A stretch of 13,287 nucleotides of DNA from an uncultured Eubacteriales bacterium (GTDB taxonomy: Bacteria; Bacillota; Clostridia; Oscillospirales; Oscillospiraceae), in the NCBI GenBank assembly GCA_900313295.1, contig OMQS01000146.1, forward strand, positions 1 to 13,287, in the 5' to 3' direction. This document shows, piece after piece, positions 6,874 through 12,450 of the stretch. The stretch's first letter is position 1. Each line of letters begins with the position of its first letter. Below the pieces are notes generated by a model. The model was not told the origin of the DNA. It worked only from the letters and a program-made list of their open reading frames with translations, and did no database searches. A program made the position numbers and the translations under genes.

Positions 6874-7227
6874 TCACCACATATATAGTTCCATGTACGG
6901 CTTCAGTTCCGGTTCCTGCCCGGTAAACTGCTCCGGCTCCTGAAACACCTGCGTATATCGCTGTATCTGCTCCTCCGTCAGGGAGCAGAAGCCCCCTGCA
7001 TGGTCATCTCCCACCAAAAAGAAAGGCCCGCAGATGATGTCATCCCCCAGCCGCCGGTTGGGTTGCATGCCGTTCAGTTTTCCCTCATCGTTACAGCAGA
7101 GGATGACGCCGTCTCCCATAGAGAGAGGCTGGAACAGCCCCTCTACCTCCCGCTGGATGGCTTTCAGGCCCTCCGCCATCTCTTTCGCATACGGAGCTTT
7201 TCCCGGCTCCACTTTCAGAATTCGCAT
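6874..7227 (-). CDS. DUF3846 protein
   Basis: 117 residues, soluble. It opens MRILKVEPGKAPYAKEM and contains ILCCNDEGKLNGMQPNRRLG (41-60), GPFFLVGDD and SLTEEQIQRYTQVF, which match my memory of the DUF3846 family of phages and conjugative elements: start with KVEPGK, central NDEGK-x-PNR motif, then a GPFF/GTFF strand. No biochemical role is established that I know of. GGAGG precedes the ATG by 6 nt, and one base separates it from the stop of the preceding gene; VirB4 starts 9 nt after it. Its place between two VirB4-related genes suggests co-expression rather than a part in the channel itself. Confidence 0.75.
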   Translation of the reverse strand: MRILKVEPGKAPYAKEMAEGLKAIQREVEGLFQPLSMGDGVILCCNDEGKLNGMQPNRRLGDDIICGPFFLVGDDHAGGFCSLTEEQIQRYTQVFQEPEQFTGQEPELKPYMELYMW

Positions 7228-7228
7228 T

Positions 7229-7789
7229 TCAAACCTCCGTTTCCGCTGTCAGCCACTGCGCCCCGTCTACAAAGGAGAATACCTCGTGGGTGGCGTCCTG
7301 CTCAAAATAAATAGCCAGCAGCTCCAGAAGCCGCTGGCCCTCCGCACGCTGAACGACAAATCCGCAGTCCCGGAACTGCTGCTCCAGGGATGCATAGTTC
7401 ATGGTCCCGTCCGTCTTTCTGCGCCGCAGCACGAAGCAGAATTCACGGGAGGAGGCCATGGTGGTCTGGACGCTGTCCAGATGCTGGCGATCCTGCACCA
7501 GCAGCCCACGGATGGCGGGCATATCTTCCGCCTCCAGCCGCTGCCGGTAGAACTGGCGGTTATCCTGAAAGGACTCCTTTGAGTCCAGGGCCAGCAGCTC
7601 CAGTTCCGCCATGCCTTTCAGCACGCCCAACAGCTCCTGCACCTTTGCCCGGACGCCCTGTTCGGGCAGGACATTCAGATTGCTGGGATGAACGAAGTAG
7701 AAGGCCAGCTCTCCGTCCGCCGTTACGACGCTGCCGTTTTTAATATCATCGATGCCGATGAGCTGCCGGGTAGATTTTTTCCTGCTCAT
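7229..7789 (-). CDS. VirB4/TraC N-domain-like conjugation protein
   Basis: 186 residues, no signal peptide or membrane segment. It begins MSRKKSTRQLIGIDDI and continues with GELAFYFVHPSNLNVLPEQG, MAELELLALDSKESFQDNR and FSFVDGAQWL. This mixed strand-helix layout resembles the N-terminal domain of VirB4/TraC ATPases, but it has no Walker motifs, and the full ATPase is a separate gene two positions on. I infer a partner of VirB4 or a scaffold for it. The true start is the ATG at 7789 with GGAGGG 7 nt upstream; longer readings of the frame overlap the VirB3-like gene. The start overlaps the VirB3-like stop by 4 nt (ATGA), so translation is coupled. Confidence 0.7.
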   Translation of the reverse strand: MSRKKSTRQLIGIDDIKNGSVVTADGELAFYFVHPSNLNVLPEQGVRAKVQELLGVLKGMAELELLALDSKESFQDNRQFYRQRLEAEDMPAIRGLLVQDRQHLDSVQTTMASSREFCFVLRRRKTDGTMNYASLEQQFRDCGFVVQRAEGQRLLELLAIYFEQDATHEVFSFVDGAQWLTAETEV

Positions 7790-8049
7790 GCCGATTCCCT
7801 CCACACATAATATTGTTGTCCGAAAAAGAAAAACGCCGCAGCATAGCGCAGGAAATCCAGCATGCTGATTCCTCCGTGCCGAATGCAGAGAAAGGTCAGC
7901 GCCGCCGTGATGACCAAGGGGATCATGCTGCCAGTCTGGGTCAGCGCCAGCACCGACAGCAAAAGCCCTGTCCCGATCCACGCCACATCCCGCAGCGTCC
8001 ACAGCCACAGCATAGGCCGGGCCGTTAAATTTTCAGGGTATAGATACAT
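7786..8049 (-). CDS. VirB3-like membrane protein
   Basis: 87 residues. After MYLYPENLTARPMLWLW come two close hydrophobic stretches, about 24-39 and 42-57, then a short tail ending FFFFGQQYYVWRESA. The size, hairpin topology and place just before VirB4-type genes fit VirB3 or PrgI-like subunits, which tie the VirB4 ATPase to the membrane. GGAG lies 7 nt before the ATG. A perfect 11-bp hairpin sits immediately ahead of the ribosome site, and the stop overlaps the next start. Confidence 0.75.
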   Translation of the reverse strand: MYLYPENLTARPMLWLWTLRDVAWIGTGLLLSVLALTQTGSMIPLVITAALTFLCIRHGGISMLDFLRYAAAFFFFGQQYYVWRESA

Positions 8050-8067
8050 AGTTCTCCTCCCAAAAGC

Positions 8068-8095
8068 GAAGCCGCAGGTGTGTGCCTGCGGCTTC
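8068..8095 (-). terminator. Intercistronic hairpin, partial terminator or processing site
   Basis: GAAGCCGCAGG and CCTGCGGCTTC form a perfect 11-bp stem with a 6-nt loop. On the minus strand it is followed by GCTTTTGGGAGGAG, so there is a short U-run, then the ribosome site of the VirB3-like gene. The U-run is weak for full termination; partial termination, attenuation or an RNA end-protecting role are all possible. A fuller U-run is seen on the other strand (TGTGTGTTTT), but no plus-strand gene ends here. Confidence 0.6.
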
Positions 8096-8103
8096 TGTGT
8101 GTT

Positions 8104-8400
8104 TTATTCTTCGTTCCCGGCATCATTCAGCTCTCGCTCAATGAGACCCAGAATGAAATCCTTCTGCTTCAGGCCGTTCCTGGCCAGATAGTCCTTCAGC
8201 CGACCGAAGAGTTCCTCCGGTACCTGAACGGCGATGGTGCGATTGTTGGCGTTCATGGTTCGTGCTCCTCCTTCAAAATGTTCTTTGAGTATGTCCGTGA
8301 TGTAGTCGGCCAGGGTCTGGCCCCGCTGCTCCTGCTCCGCCCGAAGCCGCTGGTGCAGCGACAGCGGGATGGGTGCGCAGAGGTTCTTCTTTTCTTCCAT
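8104..8400 (-). CDS. Tandem ribbon-helix-helix protein
   Basis: 98 residues made of two RHH-like units: about 3-43 (KKNLCAPIPLSLHQRLRAEQ, TLADYITDILKEHF) and 51-92 (NNRTIAVQVPEELFGRLKDY, LKQKDFILGLIERELNDA). Both show strand, helix, turn, helix. A single chain with two RHH units can act as a pseudo-dimer. Related proteins in these elements are often labelled RelB/StbE-like repressors, but no toxin gene is next to it here. AAGGAG lies 6 nt before the ATG. It follows the broken methyltransferase and is itself followed by the 11-bp hairpin, a sensible position for a repressor that adjusts expression of the channel genes; that role is inference. Confidence 0.75.
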   Translation of the reverse strand: MEEKKNLCAPIPLSLHQRLRAEQEQRGQTLADYITDILKEHFEGGARTMNANNRTIAVQVPEELFGRLKDYLARNGLKQKDFILGLIERELNDAGNEE

Positions 8401-8466
8401 AGCCTGCTCCTTTCCGCCTCTCCCGAGGCAAGCAAAGCATAGCCCAACTGCGGCGCATAAGCTATT

Positions 8467-8521
8467 GACAAGTCTAACGAGAATAGAAGCGCAAAGGCAG
8501 CATACCGGACAAGTTTAACGA
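8467..8521. repeat. 14-nt direct repeat beside the methyltransferase remnant
   Basis: GACAAGTCTAACGA (8467-8480) and GACAAGTTTAACGA (8508-8521) differ at one base and start 41 nt apart. They lie in the non-coding gap (8401-8514) and overlap the last codons of the truncated reading frame. They may be protein-binding sites or traces of the rearrangement that removed the methyltransferase. Confidence 0.6.
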
Positions 8522-8667
8522 ACATATGCGCCCATTTGGATCCCCGGCAGCCGCTGCTGCGTGACTCGAATGGGAAACGGCTCGATCTCGCTGGCCCATA
8601 GGGGGATGACACCGTTGTGTATAGCCGCCAGCGGAAAGCCGCCAATGCCTTCAAACAGGCTGTCCAT
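8515..8667 (-). pseudogene. Truncated cytosine-5 DNA methyltransferase remnant
   Basis: A 50-codon frame with ATG at 8667 and a GAGGTG ribosome site overlapping the stop of the TrbL-like gene. MDSLFEGIGGFPLAAIHNG is motif I (SAM-binding FxGxGG) of C5 methyltransferases; WASEIEPFPIRVTQQRLPG is the following segment, including motif II Glu-Ile-Glu. After that the frame diverges into IQMGAYVR and stops. The catalytic PC motif (IV), ENV and target-recognition regions are absent, so it cannot methylate. In related elements a full C5 methyltransferase stands at about this place, between TrbL-like and RHH genes, to my recollection. A deletion that joined the N-terminus to the sequence ahead of the RHH gene explains it best. 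It may still be translated as a short peptide. Confidence 0.72.
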
Positions 8668-8678
8668 AGTAATGCACC

Positions 8679-9569
8679 TCATTTGGCCGCCACCGTCCGG
8701 GCAATATTGACGGCGCTTTGGGCCGTGTAAACCGCCGAGGTAAGATTGGCCTTCGTGGTGGTGTCCAGCCCAAAGGCCCCAGCGATGCGGGGAATTTCCC
8801 CGGCAGAGAGCATGAGCCCCAAGCCCAGCAGGGCGTGATCTTTGAATACCATCAGCCCAACCACAAGGATGGTGGCCTGCAAGAACGCCGTGAGGCACAG
8901 GCCGATGACCTGTTTGCACCACTGGATAAATCCGTCTCCATACCCCCTGGGCACGGAGAACATATAAAGGCTCCCCACGGCGATCTGGATCAGCAAAATA
9001 CCGCCGCGCTTCAGATTGCTGAAAAACACCTTGATGACCGCATAGGCCATGAGGATAAGGCAGAAAAGAACCATAAGCCCGCTGGTCTCCCGCCCAAAGC
9101 CCCGCAGGGGATAGGTGGACTCCGTTAGGCTTTCCAGGTTTTCAAGATCTGCCAGCGCCACCTTTGCCGCATCCCCGATGCTGGTGGACCCAAAGCCGGT
9201 GATGCCCGCCGTCAAGGTGCCCTGCAAGGAAATTGCCAAAGAATAGAGCCGCACCGGCACCTGGGTAAAAAGAGAGACGGCCAGAAAGCCCTTAAGGACA
9301 TTCAGCGCCGTCTCTTTCACATTGCCCCGCCCAGCGGAATACTCGATGCCGCATTCAAACACAGCCACCACCAGTCCTGTGGCAAACAGGGCCCAGCCCA
9401 AAAAGGAGAAAAATAGCACCACGCTCTGCACCCAGTTCATCTCGAAGAGCTCAGCGCCCATGCTGCCCATCTCGGAAAAGAAGTTCCCAAGAAAGCCCAC
9501 CACCTGACCGTAAAACCAGTCCACGATCTGGCCCAGTATTTTGTCCGCTACAAAGTCCCATATAAACAA
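8679..9569 (-). CDS. TrbL/VirB6-like polytopic membrane protein, TTG start
   Basis: 296 residues. It opens FIWDFVADKILGQIVDWFYG and has hydrophobic segments at about 47-72, 92-115, 154-174, 178-197, 210-232 and 235-246, giving around six membrane spans with a charged tail. This fits the TrbL/VirB6 channel proteins of Tn1549-type elements, similar in role to Tn916 Orf15. I place the start at the TTG at 9569 because GGAGGTGATGAA lies directly before it, and FIWDF is where the family normally begins; another TTG at 9611 has no such site. The gene follows the VirB2-like gene by 58 nt and its stop overlaps the ribosome site of the methyltransferase remnant. It would form the inner-membrane pore for DNA passage. 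Confidence 0.83.
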   Translation of the reverse strand: MFIWDFVADKILGQIVDWFYGQVVGFLGNFFSEMGSMGAELFEMNWVQSVVLFFSFLGWALFATGLVVAVFECGIEYSAGRGNVKETALNVLKGFLAVSLFTQVPVRLYSLAISLQGTLTAGITGFGSTSIGDAAKVALADLENLESLTESTYPLRGFGRETSGLMVLFCLILMAYAVIKVFFSNLKRGGILLIQIAVGSLYMFSVPRGYGDGFIQWCKQVIGLCLTAFLQATILVVGLMVFKDHALLGLGLMLSAGEIPRIAGAFGLDTTTKANLTSAVYTAQSAVNIARTVAAK

Positions 9570-9627
9570 TTCATCACCTCCTGAACATGCAAAAACCGTC
9601 CCGCCGACCAACAGCGCAATTTCCCAC

Positions 9628-9969
9628 TCATACCCCGATAATAGTCCAAATATACAGCGGTGCCGTCAGCGTAAAGACCAGACAGGCAAACAGGATGGCG
9701 GGAGCCGTCCATTCAAATTGCCCTGTTTTCCGATAGTCAAAATACGCCGTCCCCAGCTTCACGAAGAAGAAAATAGCCAGAATCATGTCAATAGCGGGAA
9801 ACACCACCTTGTTGACCACCGACTTGATCTGCCCGGACGCTGCCGTCCAGGTGCTCTCCACTGCGCCCGCCACATCGCCGCTGCCTGCGGCAAAAGCCGC
9901 CACAGACAGCAGGCTGCACAGCAGCGCCGTGATATTCAGAATGAGCATGATACGCTTTGCAGTTCTCAT
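9628..9969 (-). CDS. DUF3852 protein, VirB2-pilin-like membrane protein
   Basis: 113 residues. Residues 1-28 look like a signal peptide (MRTAKRIMLILN, ending VAAFAA). Then come a short polar stretch SGDVAGAVESTWTAASGQIK, a membrane segment at about 54-75, a short charged loop YFDYRKTGQFEW, and a second membrane segment at about 87-111. The sequence matches my memory of DUF3852 in Clostridial conjugative elements. Size, signal and two helices with a short basic loop are those of VirB2/TrbC pilins, so a surface or channel subunit is likely. GGAGG lies 7 nt before the ATG. It opens the channel gene block and precedes the TrbL/VirB6-like gene. Confidence 0.78.
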   Translation of the reverse strand: MRTAKRIMLILNITALLCSLLSVAAFAAGSGDVAGAVESTWTAASGQIKSVVNKVVFPAIDMILAIFFFVKLGTAYFDYRKTGQFEWTAPAILFACLVFTLTAPLYIWTIIGV

Positions 9970-9982
9970 TTTGCGTCCTCCC

Positions 9983-10693
9983 TTACATTGTCATTTCATG
10001 TATCCCGTGCTGCAGCTCGGCCAATTTCTCCGCTGCCCAGTCGGGGATACACTCGTCACGGATAATGCCTGCGAACTCGGATCGGTTCCACCTCGTGGTC
10101 TCGCCGTCTCCCAAACAGGTACAGAGTACCGAGCGGCCACGGGCGTGAGGCCGACAGCCGAAGCCGCTCAGGGCCAGCCACAGCTGGTTTTCCGGCTGCC
10201 AGTAGGATTCCCGCAGTGTATCCGGCGACAGGATCAGTACCTTGCCGGTGAAGTCCTGCTCTCCGGAATTGGATTCACAGTGTTCTGCGCCGAACAGGTG
10301 CAGCTTTGCCAGCTCTGCCCGGTATTCGCTGACGAATCTGTCCAACACGGCGGGGTGGCTGTTTATGAGGAAGGTATGCCGGTGTCCTCCATCTTCGGGA
10401 ACGAAGATGGTCCGGCTCCACTTCTTATTGGTCTCATGGTAGCGGCCGTCATAGGACTGCTCCTGCAAGGTGTTGGCCAGCACAAAGCTCACCCGCTTGT
10501 AGCCGTACTGGTCAATAACGCTTTTGGCGCAGTCGGCGCCCAGATGCATTCCGTCAAAGTCCCTGCGAATGGCCGGCTCTATGGCCCCGGCGCAAGCGCA
10601 GTTGGTGCGGAAATTGGCCCGCCACAGCTCCAACTCGCCCCGCTCCCGAGCCTCTTTGGCCGTGTAGGGGTACATCGTCTCACTCGGCAGCAT
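9983..10693 (-). CDS. DUF3849 protein with C-terminal extension
   Basis: 236 residues from the ATG at 10693, chosen because AAGGAG lies 9 nt upstream; a later ATG at 10675 lacks a site. Residues 8-85 are DUF3849-like: YPYTAKEARERGELELWRAN, AIEPAIRRDFDGMHL and RVSFVLANTLQEQSYDGRY. The C-terminal part, about 130-228, carries SPDTLRESYWQPENQLW, RGRSVLCTCLGDGETTRWNR and IPDWAAEKLAEL, a block that I have seen linked to DUF3849 in ICE proteins. No membrane segments or signal. Function unknown; DUF3849 genes travel with conjugation and antirestriction genes. It overlaps the preceding gene by 14 nt and ends 13 nt before the DUF3852 gene. Confidence 0.75.
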   Translation of the reverse strand: MLPSETMYPYTAKEARERGELELWRANFRTNCACAGAIEPAIRRDFDGMHLGADCAKSVIDQYGYKRVSFVLANTLQEQSYDGRYHETNKKWSRTIFVPEDGGHRHTFLINSHPAVLDRFVSEYRAELAKLHLFGAEHCESNSGEQDFTGKVLILSPDTLRESYWQPENQLWLALSGFGCRPHARGRSVLCTCLGDGETTRWNRSEFAGIIRDECIPDWAAEKLAELQHGIHEMTM

Positions 10694-11048
10694 AGACAAT
10701 GTCTCCTTCCTCCAAAAGCTGTGCCAGTGCGGACGGACAGCACCCACTCAGCATAAGCAGGGGCCGAATGTTCTTCGGCACCTGCGCCATATCCTCCATG
10801 TTCCTTTCACAGCCGGCGGCGCAGGGCCTCCTGCACGCCGCCTGCAGCACACCCAGCAGCTCCACGGAGGCCCGAGACAAGCCCTCCAGTGCGTGCAGCA
10901 GCTGCAGCGCCGTCATTTCCTGCGGCATAAGCAGGATGTGGTCCTGCCCCAGCCACGCAGACAGGGAGATGCCAGCCAAACCCAGTTCCTCCAGCGCACT
11001 GTTGAGGATGAGCAGGCCGTTCTTTTCAAATTTCATTTCGTTGTTCAT
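10680..11048 (-). CDS. Small Cys-rich protein of unknown function
   Basis: 122 residues, soluble. Five cysteines: Cys72, Cys76 and Cys80 spaced by three residues (ACRRPCAAGC), and Cys103-Cys104 (SGCCPSA). The spacing could hold a metal ion or a disulphide, but no standard zinc motif is complete. The N-terminal half is Leu-rich (LILNSALEELGLAGISLS, LQLLHALEGLSRASVELLG); the end, LLEEGDIVYAAE, is a strand-like acidic tail. I do not recognise a named family, though similar small Cys-containing proteins occur in Clostridial elements. AGGAGG lies 8 nt before the ATG. It is 12 nt after the methyltransferase and overlaps the DUF3849 gene, so it is in the same operon. Confidence 0.6.
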   Translation of the reverse strand: MNNEMKFEKNGLLILNSALEELGLAGISLSAWLGQDHILLMPQEMTALQLLHALEGLSRASVELLGVLQAACRRPCAAGCERNMEDMAQVPKNIRPLLMLSGCCPSALAQLLEEGDIVYAAE

Positions 11049-11060
11049 GTGAATATCCTC

Positions 11061-12026
11061 CTATACTTTTAAAGGCCGCTGCGGTATATGCACCAGCCTG
11101 CACGATTTGCCCCGGCTGTCATAGTCACCGAAGAAGGACATCTGCGGCGCAAAGGTGCGGGGGTCGTAGTTGGTCATGATGTACTCCCGGTAAATGGAGT
11201 TTTCCTTTTTGGACTGGCTGTTGGGCCGCTCCACTTCATGGATGAAAAAATCCTCGTATAGCTCCCGGATATAGTCGCAGCTATTGTAGGACACCACGGC
11301 AAACCCCTTGTGCTTTGCCAGCGCATCGTGGAGCCGCTGGTGGTCGCTGCGGGGAAACTCCACCGTGTAGCACTCCGCCTCATAGTAGGGCGGGTCGCAG
11401 TAGACCACAGTCTGCAGATCATTGTGTGCGGCGATAATACTCTCAAAGTCCTTGTTCTCCAGCACCACATTTTTCAGCCGATGGGAGCACTCCCATATAT
11501 CATGGAAAAACCGTCGTATATCGCAGGAGCCTCCGCCATAGCTGTCGCCGCTGCTGTTATAGCTGTAGCGCTGCAGCTTATAAAACGCCGCGGCACGGCG
11601 CACATTGCCTAAACTGCCACGCTCTAAAAGCAGCTGCCGCACGATCTCCGCCTGGGGCGGCTGCAATAGAATTTCCGTCAGATCCAGCTGCTGCTCCATG
11701 TACTCCATGGTGAAGTCCTCGCCCTGCAGCTGACGCTGCAACACATCGAATTCGTCATGGGCATTGATGGGGAGAAAGCCCAACTCCCTGACCAGCTCCA
11801 TCGGACGCTCCTTGGCACAGAACAGGAGGTTATACAAATCGTGGTTCAGGTCGTTATAGATCTGCAAGCAGCCCCTGGGCACAGCGGTGTTTAGCGTAAT
11901 AATGCCGCTGCCACCGAACACATCCACCAGCGTCTTGTAGTGGCTGGGCAAAAGCATCTGTATGGCCCACATGAGCTGCCCCTTGCCGCCCACCCAAGGC
12001 ACGAGCCGGGTCGTAGGCTTCCTCAT
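11061..12026 (-). CDS. Dam-type (D12 class) N6-adenine DNA methyltransferase
   Basis: 321 residues. VPWVGGKGQL (9-18) and DVFGGSGIITLN (35-46) are the SAM-binding motifs, and DPPYY (211-215) is the catalytic motif of alpha-group N6-adenine methyltransferases; VVSYNSCDYI (244-253) lies where further core motifs fall. The segment between, about 80-175, would be the target-recognition region. All catalytic residues are present and length is normal, so it should be active; the recognised site cannot be read from sequence (GATC is only one possibility). No restriction enzyme is next to it, so it is an orphan enzyme. Such ICE enzymes can protect entering DNA from host restriction or adjust gene expression. 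Its ATG overlaps the HTH gene stop by 4 nt, so the two are coupled. Confidence 0.92.
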   Translation of the reverse strand: MRKPTTRLVPWVGGKGQLMWAIQMLLPSHYKTLVDVFGGSGIITLNTAVPRGCLQIYNDLNHDLYNLLFCAKERPMELVRELGFLPINAHDEFDVLQRQLQGEDFTMEYMEQQLDLTEILLQPPQAEIVRQLLLERGSLGNVRRAAAFYKLQRYSYNSSGDSYGGGSCDIRRFFHDIWECSHRLKNVVLENKDFESIIAAHNDLQTVVYCDPPYYEAECYTVEFPRSDHQRLHDALAKHKGFAVVSYNSCDYIRELYEDFFIHEVERPNSQSKKENSIYREYIMTNYDPRTFAPQMSFFGDYDSRGKSCRLVHIPQRPLKV

Positions 12027-12316
12027 TTCCCGAAATTCTCCAAGGCCCGCTCCAGGCCGGAGATGGCAGCGTCTAACCCACTGCGCATCTTTTCGAGACT
12101 TCGGATGGTGGCATAGACCTCCGCCGCCGTCTCTGCATAGTAATACCCCCGCCGATCCGCCGCAATGGGCACAGCCTCCTGTCGCAGTCGGTTGATCTTT
12201 CGCCTAAGCTCGTTTCCGCTGATGCCCAGCGCCCGCTCCAATTCCCGGCTGCTGACTACATTCTTATGTCCCTTGCATCCGTTCTCCAGATACCGGGAGA
12301 TGGTCTCCTTCGTCAT
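12023..12316 (-). CDS. Small winged-helix-like DNA-binding protein
   Basis: 97 residues. Residues 19-47 (NVVSSRELERALGISGNELR, then RKINRLRQE) form a helix-turn-helix in which GISGNELRRKI is the recognition part; AVPIAADRRGYYYAETAAEV (48-67) reads as the two strands of a wing. The tail, 68-97, is a helix (ATIRSLEKMRSGLDAAISGL) that could dimerise as a coiled coil. No enzyme motif. AAGGAG lies 7 nt before the ATG. It is coupled to the adenine methyltransferase by a 4-nt overlap and preceded by a structured leader, so it may regulate its own operon or act in replication of the element; which one is open. Confidence 0.68.
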   Translation of the reverse strand: MTKETISRYLENGCKGHKNVVSSRELERALGISGNELRRKINRLRQEAVPIAADRRGYYYAETAAEVYATIRSLEKMRSGLDAAISGLERALENFGK

Positions 12317-12336
12317 TCTTGCACTCCTTTCCTGTA

Positions 12337-12393
12337 GCCGCTCACCGAAAAGGGCGCAAAAAGCGGGACCGCTGTCCCTTTCCGGTAAGCGGC
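12337..12393 (-). promoter_or_regulatory. Large leader hairpin with nested terminator-like hairpin (candidate attenuator)
   Basis: In minus-strand RNA GCCGCUUACCGGAAAGGG (12393-12376) pairs along its entire 18 nt with the segment at 12354-12337; two pairs are G-U, and these become mismatches on the other strand, so the structure belongs to this transcript. Inside the loop, GGGAC-AGCG-GUCCC (12378-12365) followed by GC and UUUUU (12362-12358) looks like an intrinsic terminator. The two share the GGG at 12378-12376, so they exclude each other in part. The outer stem ends 8 nt before the AAGGAG of the HTH gene. Terminator/antiterminator or translation control are both possible. Confidence 0.65.
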
Positions 12394-12410
12394 CCCATTG
12401 GTCTTAATAT

Positions 12411-12446
12411 TTATTGCATCATCATCTCTGCCTTTTGCAGTGACAT
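12411..12446 (-). other. Possible 11-codon leader peptide, MSLQKAEMMMQ
   Basis: An ATG at 12446 opens an 11-residue frame (MSLQKAEMMMQ) ending at TAA 12411-12413, 17 nt before the large leader hairpin and starting 4 nt after the stop of the preceding gene. Three successive Met codons stand near its end. The ribosome site is weak (GGAG about 13 nt upstream), so translation may depend on coupling with the gene ahead. CTGC and GCAG inside it can form a small hairpin. A leader-peptide role is speculative. Confidence 0.3.
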
Positions 12447-12450
12447 ATTT

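Noticed and set aside
8253..8654. Minus-strand 133-codon frame, including a hydrophobic stretch starting MFVKLVRYAAFALL
   Set aside because: It overlaps the methyltransferase remnant and the RHH gene out of frame; the ATG at 8525 has no ribosome site and the frame ends in basic low-quality sequence. A short peptide cannot be fully excluded.
9785..10756. Plus-strand 323-codon frame opposite the DUF3849 and DUF3852 genes
   Set aside because: Spans several minus-strand genes and their boundaries; no domain and no operon partner on that strand.
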